Positions 29,588 to 40,270 of a stretch of 64,000 nucleotides of DNA are shown here, in pieces. The notes beneath the pieces were generated by a model. It searched no databases and was not told the DNA's origin. It worked only from the letters and a program-made list of their open reading frames with translations. Source of the stretch: Streptomyces sp. CC0208 (lineage in GTDB: Bacteria > Actinomycetota > Actinomycetes > Streptomycetales > Streptomycetaceae); contig NZ_CP031969.1 of the NCBI RefSeq assembly GCF_003443735.1, forward strand, positions 1,364,001-1,428,000, written 5' to 3'. A program made the translations under genes and the position numbers. Every line of letters starts with the position of its first letter. Positions within the stretch are counted from its first letter, which is position 1.

Positions 29588-29782
29588 ACAACTGGACAGG
29601 AAAGGGCAGCGCCGGCCGGACGCCCGCACCCCGGCGGAGCTCAGCGCACCCGGTGCTCGGTGGGCAGGGGACGGGCGATGAAGGCGTCCAGGGACAGGCT
29701 CCTCGCCGCACTGCGCACCCGGTGCTCGATGGGCAACGGATGGCGAAGAAATCGTCCAGGCACAGGCTCGTCGCCGCACTGC
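29588..29782. repeat. Duplicated, decayed copies of the LysR gene 3' end
   Basis: The 29307-29851 interval has no intact gene. At 29588-29714 it holds a copy of the last 70 bp of the adjacent LysR gene plus about 57 bp of its downstream flank. Read on the minus strand, it encodes SLSLDAFIARPLPTEHRVR and a stop, against SLSLDDFFARPLPAEHRVR in the gene. A second copy at 29713-29782 is frameshifted. The part 29307-29587 shows only low-complexity sequence. Confidence 0.75.
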
Positions 29783-29851
29783 CCTACACCGCCCCACGAC
29801 AACTGAACCCGAAAGAGCGCCGCCGACCCGACACCCGCACTCCGACAGAGC

Positions 29852-30784
29852 TCAACGCACCCGGTGCTCGGCGGGCAAGGGGCGGGCGAAGAAATCGTCC
29901 AGGGACAGGCTCGTTGCCGCGTTGACGAAGGCGCGGGCGGCGACCGAGCCGGGGGTCGCCGCGTGGATGGCCACCGAGACCTGGGCGCCGGCCTCGGGGT
30001 CGACCAGGGGCAGTGCTCGGGTCCGGCCGACCACTGGCATGGCTCGCAGCCAGGTGTGCGGCACGATGCTCGCCCAGCCGCCGCCGCCCACGTGGGCGTA
30101 GAGGGAGGCGATCGAGTCCGTCTCGACCTGCGGGGTGACCACGTACCCCTTCTCCGCGAACACGGTGTCGACGATCTGGCGGATCCGCATGTCCGGCGTG
30201 AGCAGCGCGAGGGGCAACTGGGCCGCGTCCGCCCAGGACACGGTGGCGGACTGGGCCACCAGCTGGTCGTCGGAGACCAGCAGCATGTATCTCTCCTGGT
30301 AGAGGGGGACGACCTGGAGTCCCTCCTGGTCGTCGGGGTCGAAGTGGGCGATGGCGACGTCGAGTTCGTAGTCGCGCAGTTGGCGGTGGAGTTCTTTCGT
30401 CGACAGGCGGGAGCGGACCTGGACCTTGGCCAAGGGGTGTGCCGCGCAGAAGGCGGCCACGGGGAGGGCGAGGGTCGTGGACGCGGTCGGGTCGGTGCCG
30501 AGGCGGAGGGTGCCGGTGATGCCGGACTGCACGGCGGCCACCTCGGCCTTGAAGGCGTCCTGTTCGGCGAGGATCCGCTTGGCCCATACGACGAGCCGCT
30601 CGCCCTCGGGGGTGAGGCCCTGGTAGTTGTGGCCGCGGTTGATCAGCGTGACGTTCAGCTCGCGCTCCAGTTTGGCGATCGCCGCCGAGAGCGCGGGCTG
30701 GGAGACGTAACAGGATTCCGCCGCCCGGGCGAAGTGCCGTTCCCTCGCCACCGCCACGAAGTACTCGAGCTGCCGGAACAGCAT
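29852..30784 (-). CDS. LysR-family transcriptional regulator
   Basis: The 310-residue protein starts with the LysR winged helix (LEYFVAVARERHFARAAESCYVSQPALSAAIAKLERELNVTL) and continues into a periplasmic-binding-like effector domain. ATG 30784 follows AGGAG by 6 nt. It lies 83 bp downstream of fdsD on the same strand, with a GntR-type dyad in between, so it probably has its own regulated promoter. LysR proteins often control formate dehydrogenase operons. Formate or oxalate as effector is an inference. Confidence 0.92.
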   Translation of the reverse strand: MLFRQLEYFVAVARERHFARAAESCYVSQPALSAAIAKLERELNVTLINRGHNYQGLTPEGERLVVWAKRILAEQDAFKAEVAAVQSGITGTLRLGTDPTASTTLALPVAAFCAAHPLAKVQVRSRLSTKELHRQLRDYELDVAIAHFDPDDQEGLQVVPLYQERYMLLVSDDQLVAQSATVSWADAAQLPLALLTPDMRIRQIVDTVFAEKGYVVTPQVETDSIASLYAHVGGGGWASIVPHTWLRAMPVVGRTRALPLVDPEAGAQVSVAIHAATPGSVAARAFVNAATSLSLDDFFARPLPAEHRVR

Positions 30785-30815
30785 GAGCGGCTCCTCCCTG
30801 CCCATGGGATCACTG

Positions 30816-30834
30816 ACTCCATACTGTATGCAGT
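30816..30834. promoter_or_regulatory. GntR-type palindrome upstream of LysR gene
   Basis: ACTCCATACTGTATGCAGT is a 19-bp near-perfect palindrome with a perfect CATACTGTATG core, 32 bp before the LysR start. Confidence 0.6.
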
Positions 30835-30867
30835 GTGGAGCGATGTACAGGGAGGAGACCGCACAGG

Positions 30868-31080
30868 TCAGCGCAGATGCCTCACCGCGGCCACCACCAG
30901 GGGGTCGAGACCGTCCGCCCCGGCATCGACGAACTCGTGGAGCCGGGTACGCATGCGCGGGTCCCAGAACCTGGCGATGTGCCCCGCGATCGCCTCCGCG
31001 GCCTCCTCCCCCGGCAGATGTGCAAGGTTCCTGGCGATGTCGTTGGCCATCCTGCACTCCGCCGGCACGGTCGCTGTCAT
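30868..31080 (-). CDS. fdsD: Formate dehydrogenase delta subunit
   Basis: The 70-residue protein matches FdsD: RMANDIARNLAHLP...AEAIAGHIARFWDPRMRTRL. The family supports maturation or stability of molybdenum-dependent NAD-linked formate dehydrogenase. ATG 31080 is 1 bp after the fdsA stop, so it is the last gene of fdsGBAD. Confidence 0.9.
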   Translation of the reverse strand: MTATVPAECRMANDIARNLAHLPGEEAAEAIAGHIARFWDPRMRTRLHEFVDAGADGLDPLVVAAVRHLR

Positions 31081-31081
31081 C

Positions 31082-33894
31082 TCAGTCCACCACCGTCACG
31101 AGGTCGCTCCCGGCGGCATCGGCCTCGCGCGACCGGTCCGGGCGGGCGAGCGCCACCTGTACGGCGGTCACCTTGTACTCGGGGCAGTTGGTCGCCCAGT
31201 CGGAGTTCTCGGTGGTTACCACGTTGGCACCGGTGACGGGGTGGTGGAACGTGGTGTACACGACCCCGGTGGGCATGCGGTCGGAGATCTCCGCGCGCAG
31301 GGTGGTCTGCCCGACGCGGCTGGCCAGGGTGACCATGTCGCCGTGGTTGATGCCGCGGACCTCGGCGTCGTGCGGGTGCAGTTCCAGTACGTCCTCGGGG
31401 TGCCAGGCGACATTGCCGGTACGGCGGGTCTGGGCGCCGACGTTGTACTGGCTGAGGATGCGGCCCGTGGTGAGAACCAGTGGGAAGCGCCGGGTGCTGC
31501 GTTCGTTGGTCGGCACGTAGGAGGTGACGACGAACTTGCCCTTGCCGCGCACGAATTCGTCCACGTGCATGATGGGCGTGCCCTCGGGCGCCTCCTCGTT
31601 GCACGGCCACTGGACGCTGCCGAGCTTGTCGAGGAGGTCGAAGGAGACCCCGGTGAACGTCGGCGTGACCGAGGCGATCTCGTCCATGATCTGGCCGGGA
31701 TGGTCGTAGGACATCGCGTAGCCCATGGCGGTGGCGATCTCGCTGACGATCTGCCACTCGTGCTTGCCGGTCTTCGGTTTCATCACCGCGCGCACCCGGT
31801 TGATGCGGCGCTCGGCGTTGGTGAAGGTGCCATCCTTCTCCAGGAAGGACGCGCCGGGCAGGAAGACGTGGGCGAACTTGGCCGTCTCGTTGAGGAACAG
31901 GTCCTGGACGACGACGAGTTCCATGGCTTCGAGGGCGGCGGTGACGTGCCCCAGGTTGGGGTCGGACTGGGCGATGTCCTCGCCGTGCACGAACAGGCCG
32001 CGGAAGGTGCCGTCGATGGCCGCGTCGAACATGTTGGGGATGCGAAGTCCCGGTTCGGCGAGGAGGGTTCCGCCCCACAGGTTCTCGAAGACGGTACGGA
32101 CCGCGTCGTCGGAGACGTGCCGGTAGCCGGGGAGTTCGTGAGGGAAGGAGCCCATGTCGCAGGAGCCCTGCACGTTGTTCTGGCCGCGCAGCGGGTTCAC
32201 GCCGACGCCGTCGCGGCCGATGTTCCCGCACGCCATCGCGAGGTTGGCCATTCCCATGACCATGGTCGAGCCCTGGCTGTGCTCGGTGACGCCGAGGCCG
32301 TAGTAGATGGCTCCGTTGGGTGCCTCGGCGTACAGCCGTGCGGCGGCCCGGAGTTCGGCGGCCGGAACGGCGGTGATCTCCTCGACGGCCTCCGGGCTGT
32401 TCTCCGGGCGGGCGATGAACTCGGCCCACTCGTCGAAGCCTTCGCACCGCTGGTCCACGAAGGACCGGTCCACCAGGCCCTCGGTGACGACCACGTGGGC
32501 CATCGCGTTGACCACGGCCACGTTGGTGCTCGGCCGGAGCTGGAGGTGGTGTTGGGCCTCGATGTGCGGGGAGCGTACGAGGTCGATACGGCGCGGGTCC
32601 ACGACGATCAACTTCGCGCCCTCGCGCAGGCGGCGCTTCATCCGGGAGGCGAACACCGGGTGCCCGTCGGTGGGGTTGGCGCCGATCACCATGATGACGT
32701 CGGCCTCGGCGACCGAACGGAAGTCCTGGGTGCCGGCCGACTCGCCGAAGGTCTGCTTGAGGCCGTAGCCCGTCGGGGAGTGGCAGACGCGGGCGCAGGT
32801 GTCGACGTTGTTGTTGCCGAAGGCCGCGCGGACCATCTTCTGTACGACGTAGACCTCTTCGTTGGTGCATCGCGAGGAGGTGATCCCGCCGATCGCGCTC
32901 GATCCGTGCCGGTCCTGGATCTCGCGCATCCGCCGGGCGACCGTGCCGATCGCCTCGTCCCACTCGACCTCGCGCCAGGGGTCGGTGATCCGGTCGCGGA
33001 CCATGGGCTTGAGTTGACGGTCCGGGTGGGTGGCGTAACCGAAGGCGAAGCGGCCCTTCACGCAGGAGTGGCCCTCGTTGGCGCCGCCGTCCTTGTACGG
33101 CACCATGCGCACGAGTTCGTCGCCGCGCAGCTCGGCCTTGAAGGAACAGCCGACCCCGCAGTACGCGCACGTCGTCACAACCGACCTGGTGGGCATGCCC
33201 AGTTCGACGACCGAACGCTCCTGGAGTGTGGACGTCGGGCAGGCCTGGACGCAGGCCCCGCAGGAGACGCACTCGGAGTCCATGAAGGTCTCGCCGGCGC
33301 CTGGCGAGACCTTGGAGTCGAAGCCGCGGCCCTCGATGGTGAGGGCGAAGGTGCCCTGGACCTCGCCGCAGGCGCGGACGCAGCGGGAGCAGGCGATGCA
33401 CTTGGCGGGGTCGAAGTCGAAGTACGGGTTGGAGGTGTCCTTCTCGGCGTCTAGGTGGTTCTCGCCCTCGTAGCCGTAGCGGACCTGCCTGAGGCCCACC
33501 ACCCCTGCCATGTCCTGGAGTTCGCAGTCCCCGTTGGCCGGGCAGGTCAGGCAGTCCAGGGGGTGGTCGGAGATGTAGAGCTCCATGACACCCTGGCGGA
33601 GCTTCTCCACCTTCGGTGTCTGGGTGCTGACCTTCATGCCGTCGGCGCACGGGGTGGTGCAGGACGCCGGAGTGCCACGCCGGCCGTCGATCTCCACCAC
33701 GCACAGCCGGCAGGAGCCGAACGCCTCCAGGCTGTCGGTGGCGCAGAGTTTGGGTATGTCGACGCCGGCCTGCGCGGCCGCGCGCAGCACCGAGGTGCCC
33801 TCGGGGACGGTCACCGGCAGACCGTCCACCTCCACGGACACGGTTGCCGGGCCCGGCCGTTCAGGGGTTCCGAAGTCGGGTTCCTTGAGCAGGG

Positions 33895-33898
<4 letters not shown>
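31082..33898 (-). CDS. fdsA: NAD-dependent formate dehydrogenase alpha subunit (molybdopterin)
   Basis: The 938-residue subunit begins with a [2Fe-2S] ferredoxin domain (Cys52, 63, 66, 80), then a His/Cys cluster region (HPLDCLTCPANGDC) and two [4Fe-4S] motifs around residues 167-220. A further [4Fe-4S] (CAYCGVGC) opens the bis-MGD domain. The metal ligand is Cys372 in TCARVCHSPTGYG, so it is a Cys and not a selenocysteine enzyme. It oxidises formate to CO2 and passes electrons to FdsB. Start ATG 33898 overlaps the fdsB stop (ATGA). It consumes the formate made by oxalate breakdown. Confidence 0.96.
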
Positions 33899-35492
<1,594 letters not shown>

Positions 35493-35496
<4 letters not shown>

Positions 35497-35972
35497 GAGG
35501 AGACCGTCCCGTTGAGGATCGAGCCCAGCCGGGCCGGGCCGACGCGTCCGTACAGCCGCCCGTTCGCCTCCACGGAGGGTCCGAGCGCGCAGTTGCCGAG
35601 GCAGAAGACCTGCTCGACGGTGACCGAGCCGTCCGCCGCCGTCTCCCCGAGGGGCAGGCCGGACTCGCGGGCGTAGCTGACCAGTTGGTCGGCGCCCAGC
35701 GCCTGGCAGGCCTCGGCGCGGCAGATGCGCACGGTGGTGCGGCCCGCGGGCTCGCGGCGGAAGTCGTGGTAGAAGGTCACGACTCCGTGGACGTCGGCCC
35801 GGGAGAGGTTGAGCTCCTCGGCGAGCACCGGCACGGCCTCCTGCGGCACATGGCCCAACTCGGCCTGCACGGCGTGCAGTACGGGCAGCAGCGCACCGCG
35901 CTCACCCCGGTGGCGGGCCACCACCCTCCGGACCACGCTCTCGACCGTCACGTCACTCCTGCTGGTCGTCAT
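35493..35972 (-). CDS. fdsG: Formate dehydrogenase gamma subunit (NuoE-like, [2Fe-2S])
   Basis: The 159-residue NuoE-like protein has the four cluster Cys in CRAEACQ and CLGNCALGP and the typical LPVLHAVQAELGHVP opening. It is the first gene of the operon. ATG 35972 follows GGAAGG; the longer frame is not supported. The 297-bp upstream gap contains two GntR-type palindromes and faces a divergent GntR gene. Confidence 0.95.
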
Positions 35973-36036
35973 GATCGCTTCGCCTTCCGTCACGCGGGTC
36001 CCCGGCGAGGGGTGCAGGAGACTGGGACAATACTCC

Positions 36037-36052
36037 ATACAGACTTCTGTAT
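36037..36052. promoter_or_regulatory. GntR-type palindrome, fdsG side of divergent gap
   Basis: ATACAGACTTCTGTAT is a perfect 16-bp palindrome 65 bp upstream of fdsG, in a strongly AT-enriched patch. Confidence 0.65.
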
Positions 36053-36166
36053 ACACGACAGACCGAGCGAGAGGACTGAGTCCTGCCGAACGGGAGAACC
36101 GACTCAGGGAACCTGGGTACCGCGTGCGCCGACCAGGGCTGACCCGCCGCCGACCCACGCCATGTT

Positions 36167-36186
36167 GCATACCAAAACCTGTATGC
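36167..36186. promoter_or_regulatory. GntR-type palindrome, GntR side of divergent gap
   Basis: GCATAC-N8-GTATGC lies 84 bp upstream of the gntR start, fitting autoregulation. The remainder of the 35973-36269 gap shows no gene. Confidence 0.6.
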
Positions 36187-36269
36187 TGACGCGGCCGTCG
36201 GCAACCCTCCGGACGGCCCCACTTGGCACAGCCGTCGTCGGGCGACACCGGCGGCAGAACGGGACAACC

Positions 36270-36959
36270 ATGCGCGAGGCACTCACGGCCGCAGCGTCCC
36301 GGCGCGTCACCCGCCCGGCACCGCTGCGTCAGGCCGTGTACGACGCCCTGACCGAGCTGATCGTCAACGGCTCCCTCAAGCCCGGCCAGCATCTGGTCGA
36401 GGCCGAGCTCGCCGAACACCTCGGCGTCAGCCGCCAGCCGGTGCGCGAGGCCCTCCAGCGCCTCCAGACCGCCGGATGGGTGGATCTGCGGCCCGCCCAG
36501 GGGGCCTTCGTCCACTCCCCCACCGAGGAGGAGGCCGCCCAGCTCCTCGGCGTCCGGGCGGTCCTGGAGACCTACTCGGCCCAGCTCGCCGCCAAGAACG
36601 CGAAGCCCGAGGACATCGCGCGTCTCGACGAGCTCCAACTGGAAGGCATCGCCGCTCTTGCCGACGGCAACGTCGAGCGGCTCGTCTCCGCCAACACCGC
36701 GCTGCACGACTTCATCACCGCCGTCGCCGACAACGCCGTGCTGGCCGAACTGATCGCCCAGGTGGGCCAGAAGGTCCGCTGGTACTACACGCCGATCGCC
36801 AAGCCCCGCGGCAAGGAGGCCTGGAACGAGCACACGCAGCTCATCAGGGCCATCGCCAAGGGTGACGCACATCAGGCGGGCGAGCTCATGCGCAAGCACA
36901 CCGAGCGTACGACCGAGTTCTACCGCAAGCAGATCGCGGCCAGGTCGAGCCAGGACTGA
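36270..36959 (+). CDS. GntR-family regulator, FCD subfamily
   Basis: The 229-residue protein has the winged helix (LRQAVYDALTELIVNGSLKPGQHLVEAELAEHLGVSRQPVREAL) and an all-helical FCD domain with metal-binding His/Asp positions (LHDFITAVADN, NEHTQLIRAIAKGD, RKHTER). FCD regulators sense small carboxylates. Divergent from fdsGBAD and flanked by palindromes, it is the likely local regulator of oxalate/formate genes. It is about 60% identical by eye to the GntR at 48798-49475 and is the parent type of the broken copy at 38007-38357. Confidence 0.93.
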   Translation: MREALTAAASRRVTRPAPLRQAVYDALTELIVNGSLKPGQHLVEAELAEHLGVSRQPVREALQRLQTAGWVDLRPAQGAFVHSPTEEEAAQLLGVRAVLETYSAQLAAKNAKPEDIARLDELQLEGIAALADGNVERLVSANTALHDFITAVADNAVLAELIAQVGQKVRWYYTPIAKPRGKEAWNEHTQLIRAIAKGDAHQAGELMRKHTERTTEFYRKQIAARSSQD

Positions 36960-36977
36960 CGTCGGACCGGGCATGGT

Positions 36978-37886
36978 TCAGGACGCGGCGAGGAAGCCGA
37001 CGGGGCGGAGGGCGCTCCCAGGATCACTTGCCGGGTCGCGGCCCGGGTCGAGGGCTGGATCCAGGGGCGGGTCCAGGGCCGGGTCGAGGACGGGTGGGCG
37101 GCGGGTCTCCGCGGCGGCCCGCAGGTCCAGCAGCCACGGCAGGACCGTGCGCAGCACGACGTCCAGTCCGGCGCCGTCCGCGCCGAGCATCGCCTCCGCG
37201 GGCACCAGCACCGGGTCCGCGAACACCGTGGACGTCGCGCTGCCGCGGGGACCGGCGGCGCCGGGCCGCGCGGGGACGAACAGGTCCGGCGCGTGCGCCG
37301 GGACCGCCCAGAGAGTCAGCCCGTCGGGAGCGGTGAGGGGTCGGGAGGACCAGACGTAGAGGTCGGCCTCCCCCGCCGCGACCACCCGCTGCTTGCGGGC
37401 CCGCAACGCCACCACCTCACCGGAACGGGTGGCCACGGAGCGCGGCACGAGGAGCTGGGAGTCCGCCGCCGGCCCGTCCCCCTCCGCCTCCCCCATCCCC
37501 TCGCCCTCCGACTCCGCGAGGTCCCCCGACTTCGCGAGGTCGCCCGACTCCGCGAGGGCGAGACTGGCGAGATGGCGTCCGGCGGCGATCTCGGCGCGCA
37601 GCCAGGGTCCGCCGTGCGCCTCGATGACGGCCACGGCCGTGTAGTGCGACTGGAGCACGGTCGCGGTCGCCGGGCAGACGCGCGCCGTCCGCGCGACGAC
37701 GTCGGCGGCTTCGGGCAACCCCCGTCCTCCGCCGCCGAATTCGGTGGAGACCGTGAGTCCCAGGAGTCCCGCGCGACCGAGGGCCGTCACGGCGCCGCGA
37801 GGGAACCGGCCCCGGACGGCCGCCGCTTCGGCGACAGGTCCCGCGAGGCCGGTCAGGACTTCGGAGAGAGCGGTGCGGTACGACAC
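36978..37886 (-). CDS. C-terminally truncated acyl-CoA dehydrogenase-like protein
   Basis: The 302-residue product keeps the N-terminal helical domain (LGRAGLLGLTVSTEFGGGG) and the beta domain of acyl-CoA dehydrogenases. The C-terminal helical bundle of about 130 residues, with the catalytic base and dimer contacts, is missing and replaced by DP-rich repeats (PALDPPLDPALDPGRDP). An in-frame 18-bp repeat also expands the middle (LAESGDLAKSGDLAES). GTG 37886 has GAGGGGG 7 nt upstream. It is probably non-functional as a dehydrogenase although the frame is open. Confidence 0.65.
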   Translation of the reverse strand: MSYRTALSEVLTGLAGPVAEAAAVRGRFPRGAVTALGRAGLLGLTVSTEFGGGGRGLPEAADVVARTARVCPATATVLQSHYTAVAVIEAHGGPWLRAEIAAGRHLASLALAESGDLAKSGDLAESEGEGMGEAEGDGPAADSQLLVPRSVATRSGEVVALRARKQRVVAAGEADLYVWSSRPLTAPDGLTLWAVPAHAPDLFVPARPGAAGPRGSATSTVFADPVLVPAEAMLGADGAGLDVVLRTVLPWLLDLRAAAETRRPPVLDPALDPPLDPALDPGRDPASDPGSALRPVGFLAAS

Positions 37887-37935
37887 GGGGCATCCCCCTC
37901 GGGCATGGCTGCTGGTCCACTGTCCAACAATGATT

Positions 37936-37954
37936 GCATACAGTATTCTGCATG
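37936..37954. promoter_or_regulatory. GntR-type palindrome upstream of broken GntR gene
   Basis: GCATACAGTATTCTGCATG is an imperfect dyad with the shared ATACAG-TATTCTG core, between the truncated dehydrogenase start and the gntR relic. Confidence 0.5.
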
Positions 37955-38006
37955 GGAAGGTGACCGCGCCAGGGGTCGAGCCGGGCAATTTCCGGGACGC
38001 GGCTCT

Positions 38007-38357
38007 GTGCGAGACGCGGAGCGGCTCCAGACCGCCGGGTGGGTCGACCCGCGCCCTTCCCAGAGGGCGTTCGTCCACTCCCCCACCACCGAGAAGTGCG
38101 CCCAACTCCTCAGTGTCCGGGGCCTCTTGGAGACCCATTTCGCGCGCGGCGGCGCCCAGCACACCACTCCCGGCGACACCGCTCGTCTGTGGGAGCTCCA
38201 GCAGACCGGCCTGACCGCCCTGGCGGCCACGGACGCCCGGGCGCTCGTGGAGGCGAACGCCGGGAACGAGCACGCGAGGATCATCAAGGCCATCGGCGAG
38301 GGCGCCACCGACTTCTACTGCCGGCAGATCGCCGCGGTGGCAGGCCGGGGTGACTGA
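38007..38357 (+). pseudogene. Decayed GntR/FCD regulator
   Basis: The frame encodes RLQTAGWVDPRPSQRAFVHSP and a C-terminus ending in TDFYCRQIAAV, matching the intact GntR at 36270-36959. The DNA-binding winged helix is lost. About 40 residues of the metal-binding FCD core and a later stretch around RKHTER are deleted in frame. What remains (about 116 codons from GTG 38007) cannot bind DNA as a GntR protein. It is a duplication remnant. Confidence 0.8.
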
Positions 38358-38407
38358 CCCCCGGCTCACCACCGCCCGCCTTGACGCCCCCAACAGGCCA
38401 AGGTGGC

Positions 38408-38929
38408 TCAGGAGTTCGGGGCGATCTCCCGCAGCAGCCCTGTCGTGACGTCGAAGACGAAGCCGCGCACGTCGTCGGTGTGCAACAGGAACGGCGAGGT
38501 GCGCACCCGCTGCATGGACTGCCGTACGTCCTGGTCGACGTCCCGGAACGCCTCCACCGCCCAGGCGGGGCGCTGACCGACCTCCAGCTCCAGCTCGTGG
38601 CGGAAGTCCTCGGTCAGGGTCTGCAGACCGCAGCCGGTGTGGTGGATGAGCGCCACACTGCGGGTGCCGAGGGCGCGCTGACTGATCGTCAGGGAGCGGA
38701 TCGTGTCATCGGTGACCACACCGCCCGCGTTGCGGATGGTGTGGCAGTCGCCGAGCTCCAGACCGAGCGCGGCGTGCAGGTCGAGGCGGGCGTCCATGCA
38801 CGCCACGACGGCAACGTGCAGGACGGGGCGGGCGCCCATGCCGGGGTCGGTGAATCGGGCGGCGTAGGCGCGGTTGGCTGCCACGAGCCGGTCGGTGACG
38901 GTCGTGGTTCGGGGTACGGAAGTCGTCAT
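38408..38929 (-). CDS. Beta-carbonic anhydrase
   Basis: The 173-residue protein has zinc ligands Cys44, His97 and Cys100 with the Asp46-Arg48 dyad (CMDAR...HHTGCG), the plan of short actinobacterial beta-class enzymes. It hydrates CO2 to bicarbonate. In this island CO2 is released by Oxc and formate dehydrogenase, so it may handle that CO2 or supply bicarbonate to carboxylases. It is downstream of frc copy 2, with a 29-bp gap, on the same strand. Confidence 0.93.
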   Translation of the reverse strand: MTTSVPRTTTVTDRLVAANRAYAARFTDPGMGARPVLHVAVVACMDARLDLHAALGLELGDCHTIRNAGGVVTDDTIRSLTISQRALGTRSVALIHHTGCGLQTLTEDFRHELELEVGQRPAWAVEAFRDVDQDVRQSMQRVRTSPFLLHTDDVRGFVFDVTTGLLREIAPNS

Positions 38930-38958
38930 GTGGGGCTACCTCACTCCGGTCGGGTCGG

Positions 38959-40188
38959 TCAGATGACGCCCTGCTCCTTGAGCTGCGGCAACTCGCTCCG
39001 GGACAGTCCGAGTTCGCCGATGTAGATGTCCTCGTTGTGTTGGCCGAGGAGGGGTGGGGTGGTGATGGTGGTGGGGGAGTCGGAGAGTTTGAGGGGGTTG
39101 CCGACGGTGGTGAACGTGCCGCGGTGGGGATGTGCGACCTCGACGATCATGTCGTTGTCGGCCAGGGAGCGGTCCTCGATGATCTCCTTGGGGGACAGGA
39201 TCGGCCCGCACGGAATGTTGTGGCGGTTGAGTTGTTCCAGGACCTGCCATTTGGGCAGGGTCGCGGTCCATTCCTCGATCAGCTGGAACATCTTCGCCAG
39301 TTTCGGCAGCCGGGCCTCGGGAGTGGCCCACTCGGGGTCTTCGGCGAGCTCGGGCCGGCCGATCAAAGCGGCCAGGGGCGTCCAGCCGACGGGCTGGACG
39401 ATGACGTAGACGTAGTCGTTGGGGCCGCCGGGTGCGCACCGGACGGCCCAGCCGGGCTGGCCGCCGCCGGAGGCGTTCCCGGAGCGGGGCACGTCGTCGG
39501 TGAAGTCGTCGTTGGGGTATTCGGCCAGCGGGCCGTGTGCGAGGCGTTGCTGGTCGCGGAGTTTGACCCGGCACAGGTTCAGGACCGCGTGCTGCATGGC
39601 CACGTTCACCCGCTGGCCGCGGCCGGTCCTCTCGCGCTGCAAGAGCGCGGCCAGGATGGCGGCGACCGCATGCACTCCGGTGCCGGAGTCGCCGATCTGC
39701 GCGCCGGTCGCCAGCGGCGGCCCGTCCTCGAACCCGGTCGTGGCCATCGAGCCGCCCATCGCCTGCGCGACCACCTCGTACGCCTTGAAGTTCGTGTACG
39801 GGCCGTCGCCGAAGCCCTTGATCGAGGCGTACACGATCCTCGGGTTGATCTCCCGGATCCGGTCCCACGTGAACCCCATCCGGTCCACCGCACCCGGCGC
39901 GAAGTTCTCCACCAGCACATCCGCACCCCGCACCAGCGCGGTCAGGATCTCCCGGCCCCGCTCGGTCTTCAGGTTCAGCGTGATACTGCGCTTGTTGCAG
40001 TTGAGCATCGTGAAATACAGCGAGTCCGCGTCCGGGACATCCCGCAGCTGCCGGCGCGTGACATCCCCGCCCGGCGCCTCCACCTTCACCACATCCGCCC
40101 CCAGCCACGCCAGCAACTGCGTCGCCGACGGACCCGACTGCACATGCGTCATGTCCAGCACCCGCACACCATCAAGCGCCAACGTCAT
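38959..40188 (-). CDS. frc: Class III CoA-transferase, formyl-CoA transferase paralogue (copy 2)
   Basis: The 409-residue protein keeps the Frc hallmarks [13 protein letters not shown], the catalytic Asp in [10 protein letters not shown] and a glycine loop [10 protein letters not shown]. Identity to the frc at 24431 is moderate. Its first 393 residues or so equal those of the copy at 44168-45400; only the ends differ (C-terminus SRSELPQLKEQGVI). ATG 40188 is favoured over GTG 40197. It follows the aldehyde dehydrogenase gene after 82 bp, so it belongs to the sucC-sucD-aldh-frc strand. Another dicarboxylate as acceptor is possible. Confidence 0.9.
   Translation of the reverse strand: MTLALDGVRVLDMTHVQSGPSATQLLAWLGADVVKVEAPGGDVTRRQLRDVPDADSLYFTMLNCNKRSITLNLKTERGREILTALVRGADVLVENFAPGAVDRMGFTWDRIREINPRIVYASIKGFGDGPYTNFKAYEVVAQAMGGSMATTGFEDGPPLATGAQIGDSGTGVHAVAAILAALLQRERTGRGQRVNVAMQHAVLNLCRVKLRDQQRLAHGPLAEYPNDDFTDDVPRSGNASGGGQPGWAVRCAPGGPNDYVYVIVQPVGWTPLAALIGRPELAEDPEWATPEARLPKLAKMFQLIEEWTATLPKWQVLEQLNRHNIPCGPILSPKEIIEDRSLADNDMIVEVAHPHRGTFTTVGNPLKLSDSPTTITTPPLLGQHNEDIYIGELGLSRSELPQLKEQGVI
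39005..40186 (-). repeat. 1,182-bp inverted repeat, left arm
   Basis: Reverse-complemented, this segment matches 44173-45354, including silent positions in every stretch I compared and identical antisense frames. The match ends abruptly at both sides, inside the frc start region and 14 codons before the stop. Confidence 0.9.
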
Positions 40189-40270
40189 GCTCGCCACCCC
40201 ATCTCTGCGTCGTCGTGTGTTCGCCGGTGGCCGGGCAGCGTCCCTTCCCGGTGCGCCGCCCTGGCCTTTC

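Noticed and set aside
29864..33454. 1,196-codon plus-strand frame
   Set aside because: It runs antisense to LysR, fdsD and fdsA, all of which are unambiguous; the translation is compositionally biased without motifs.
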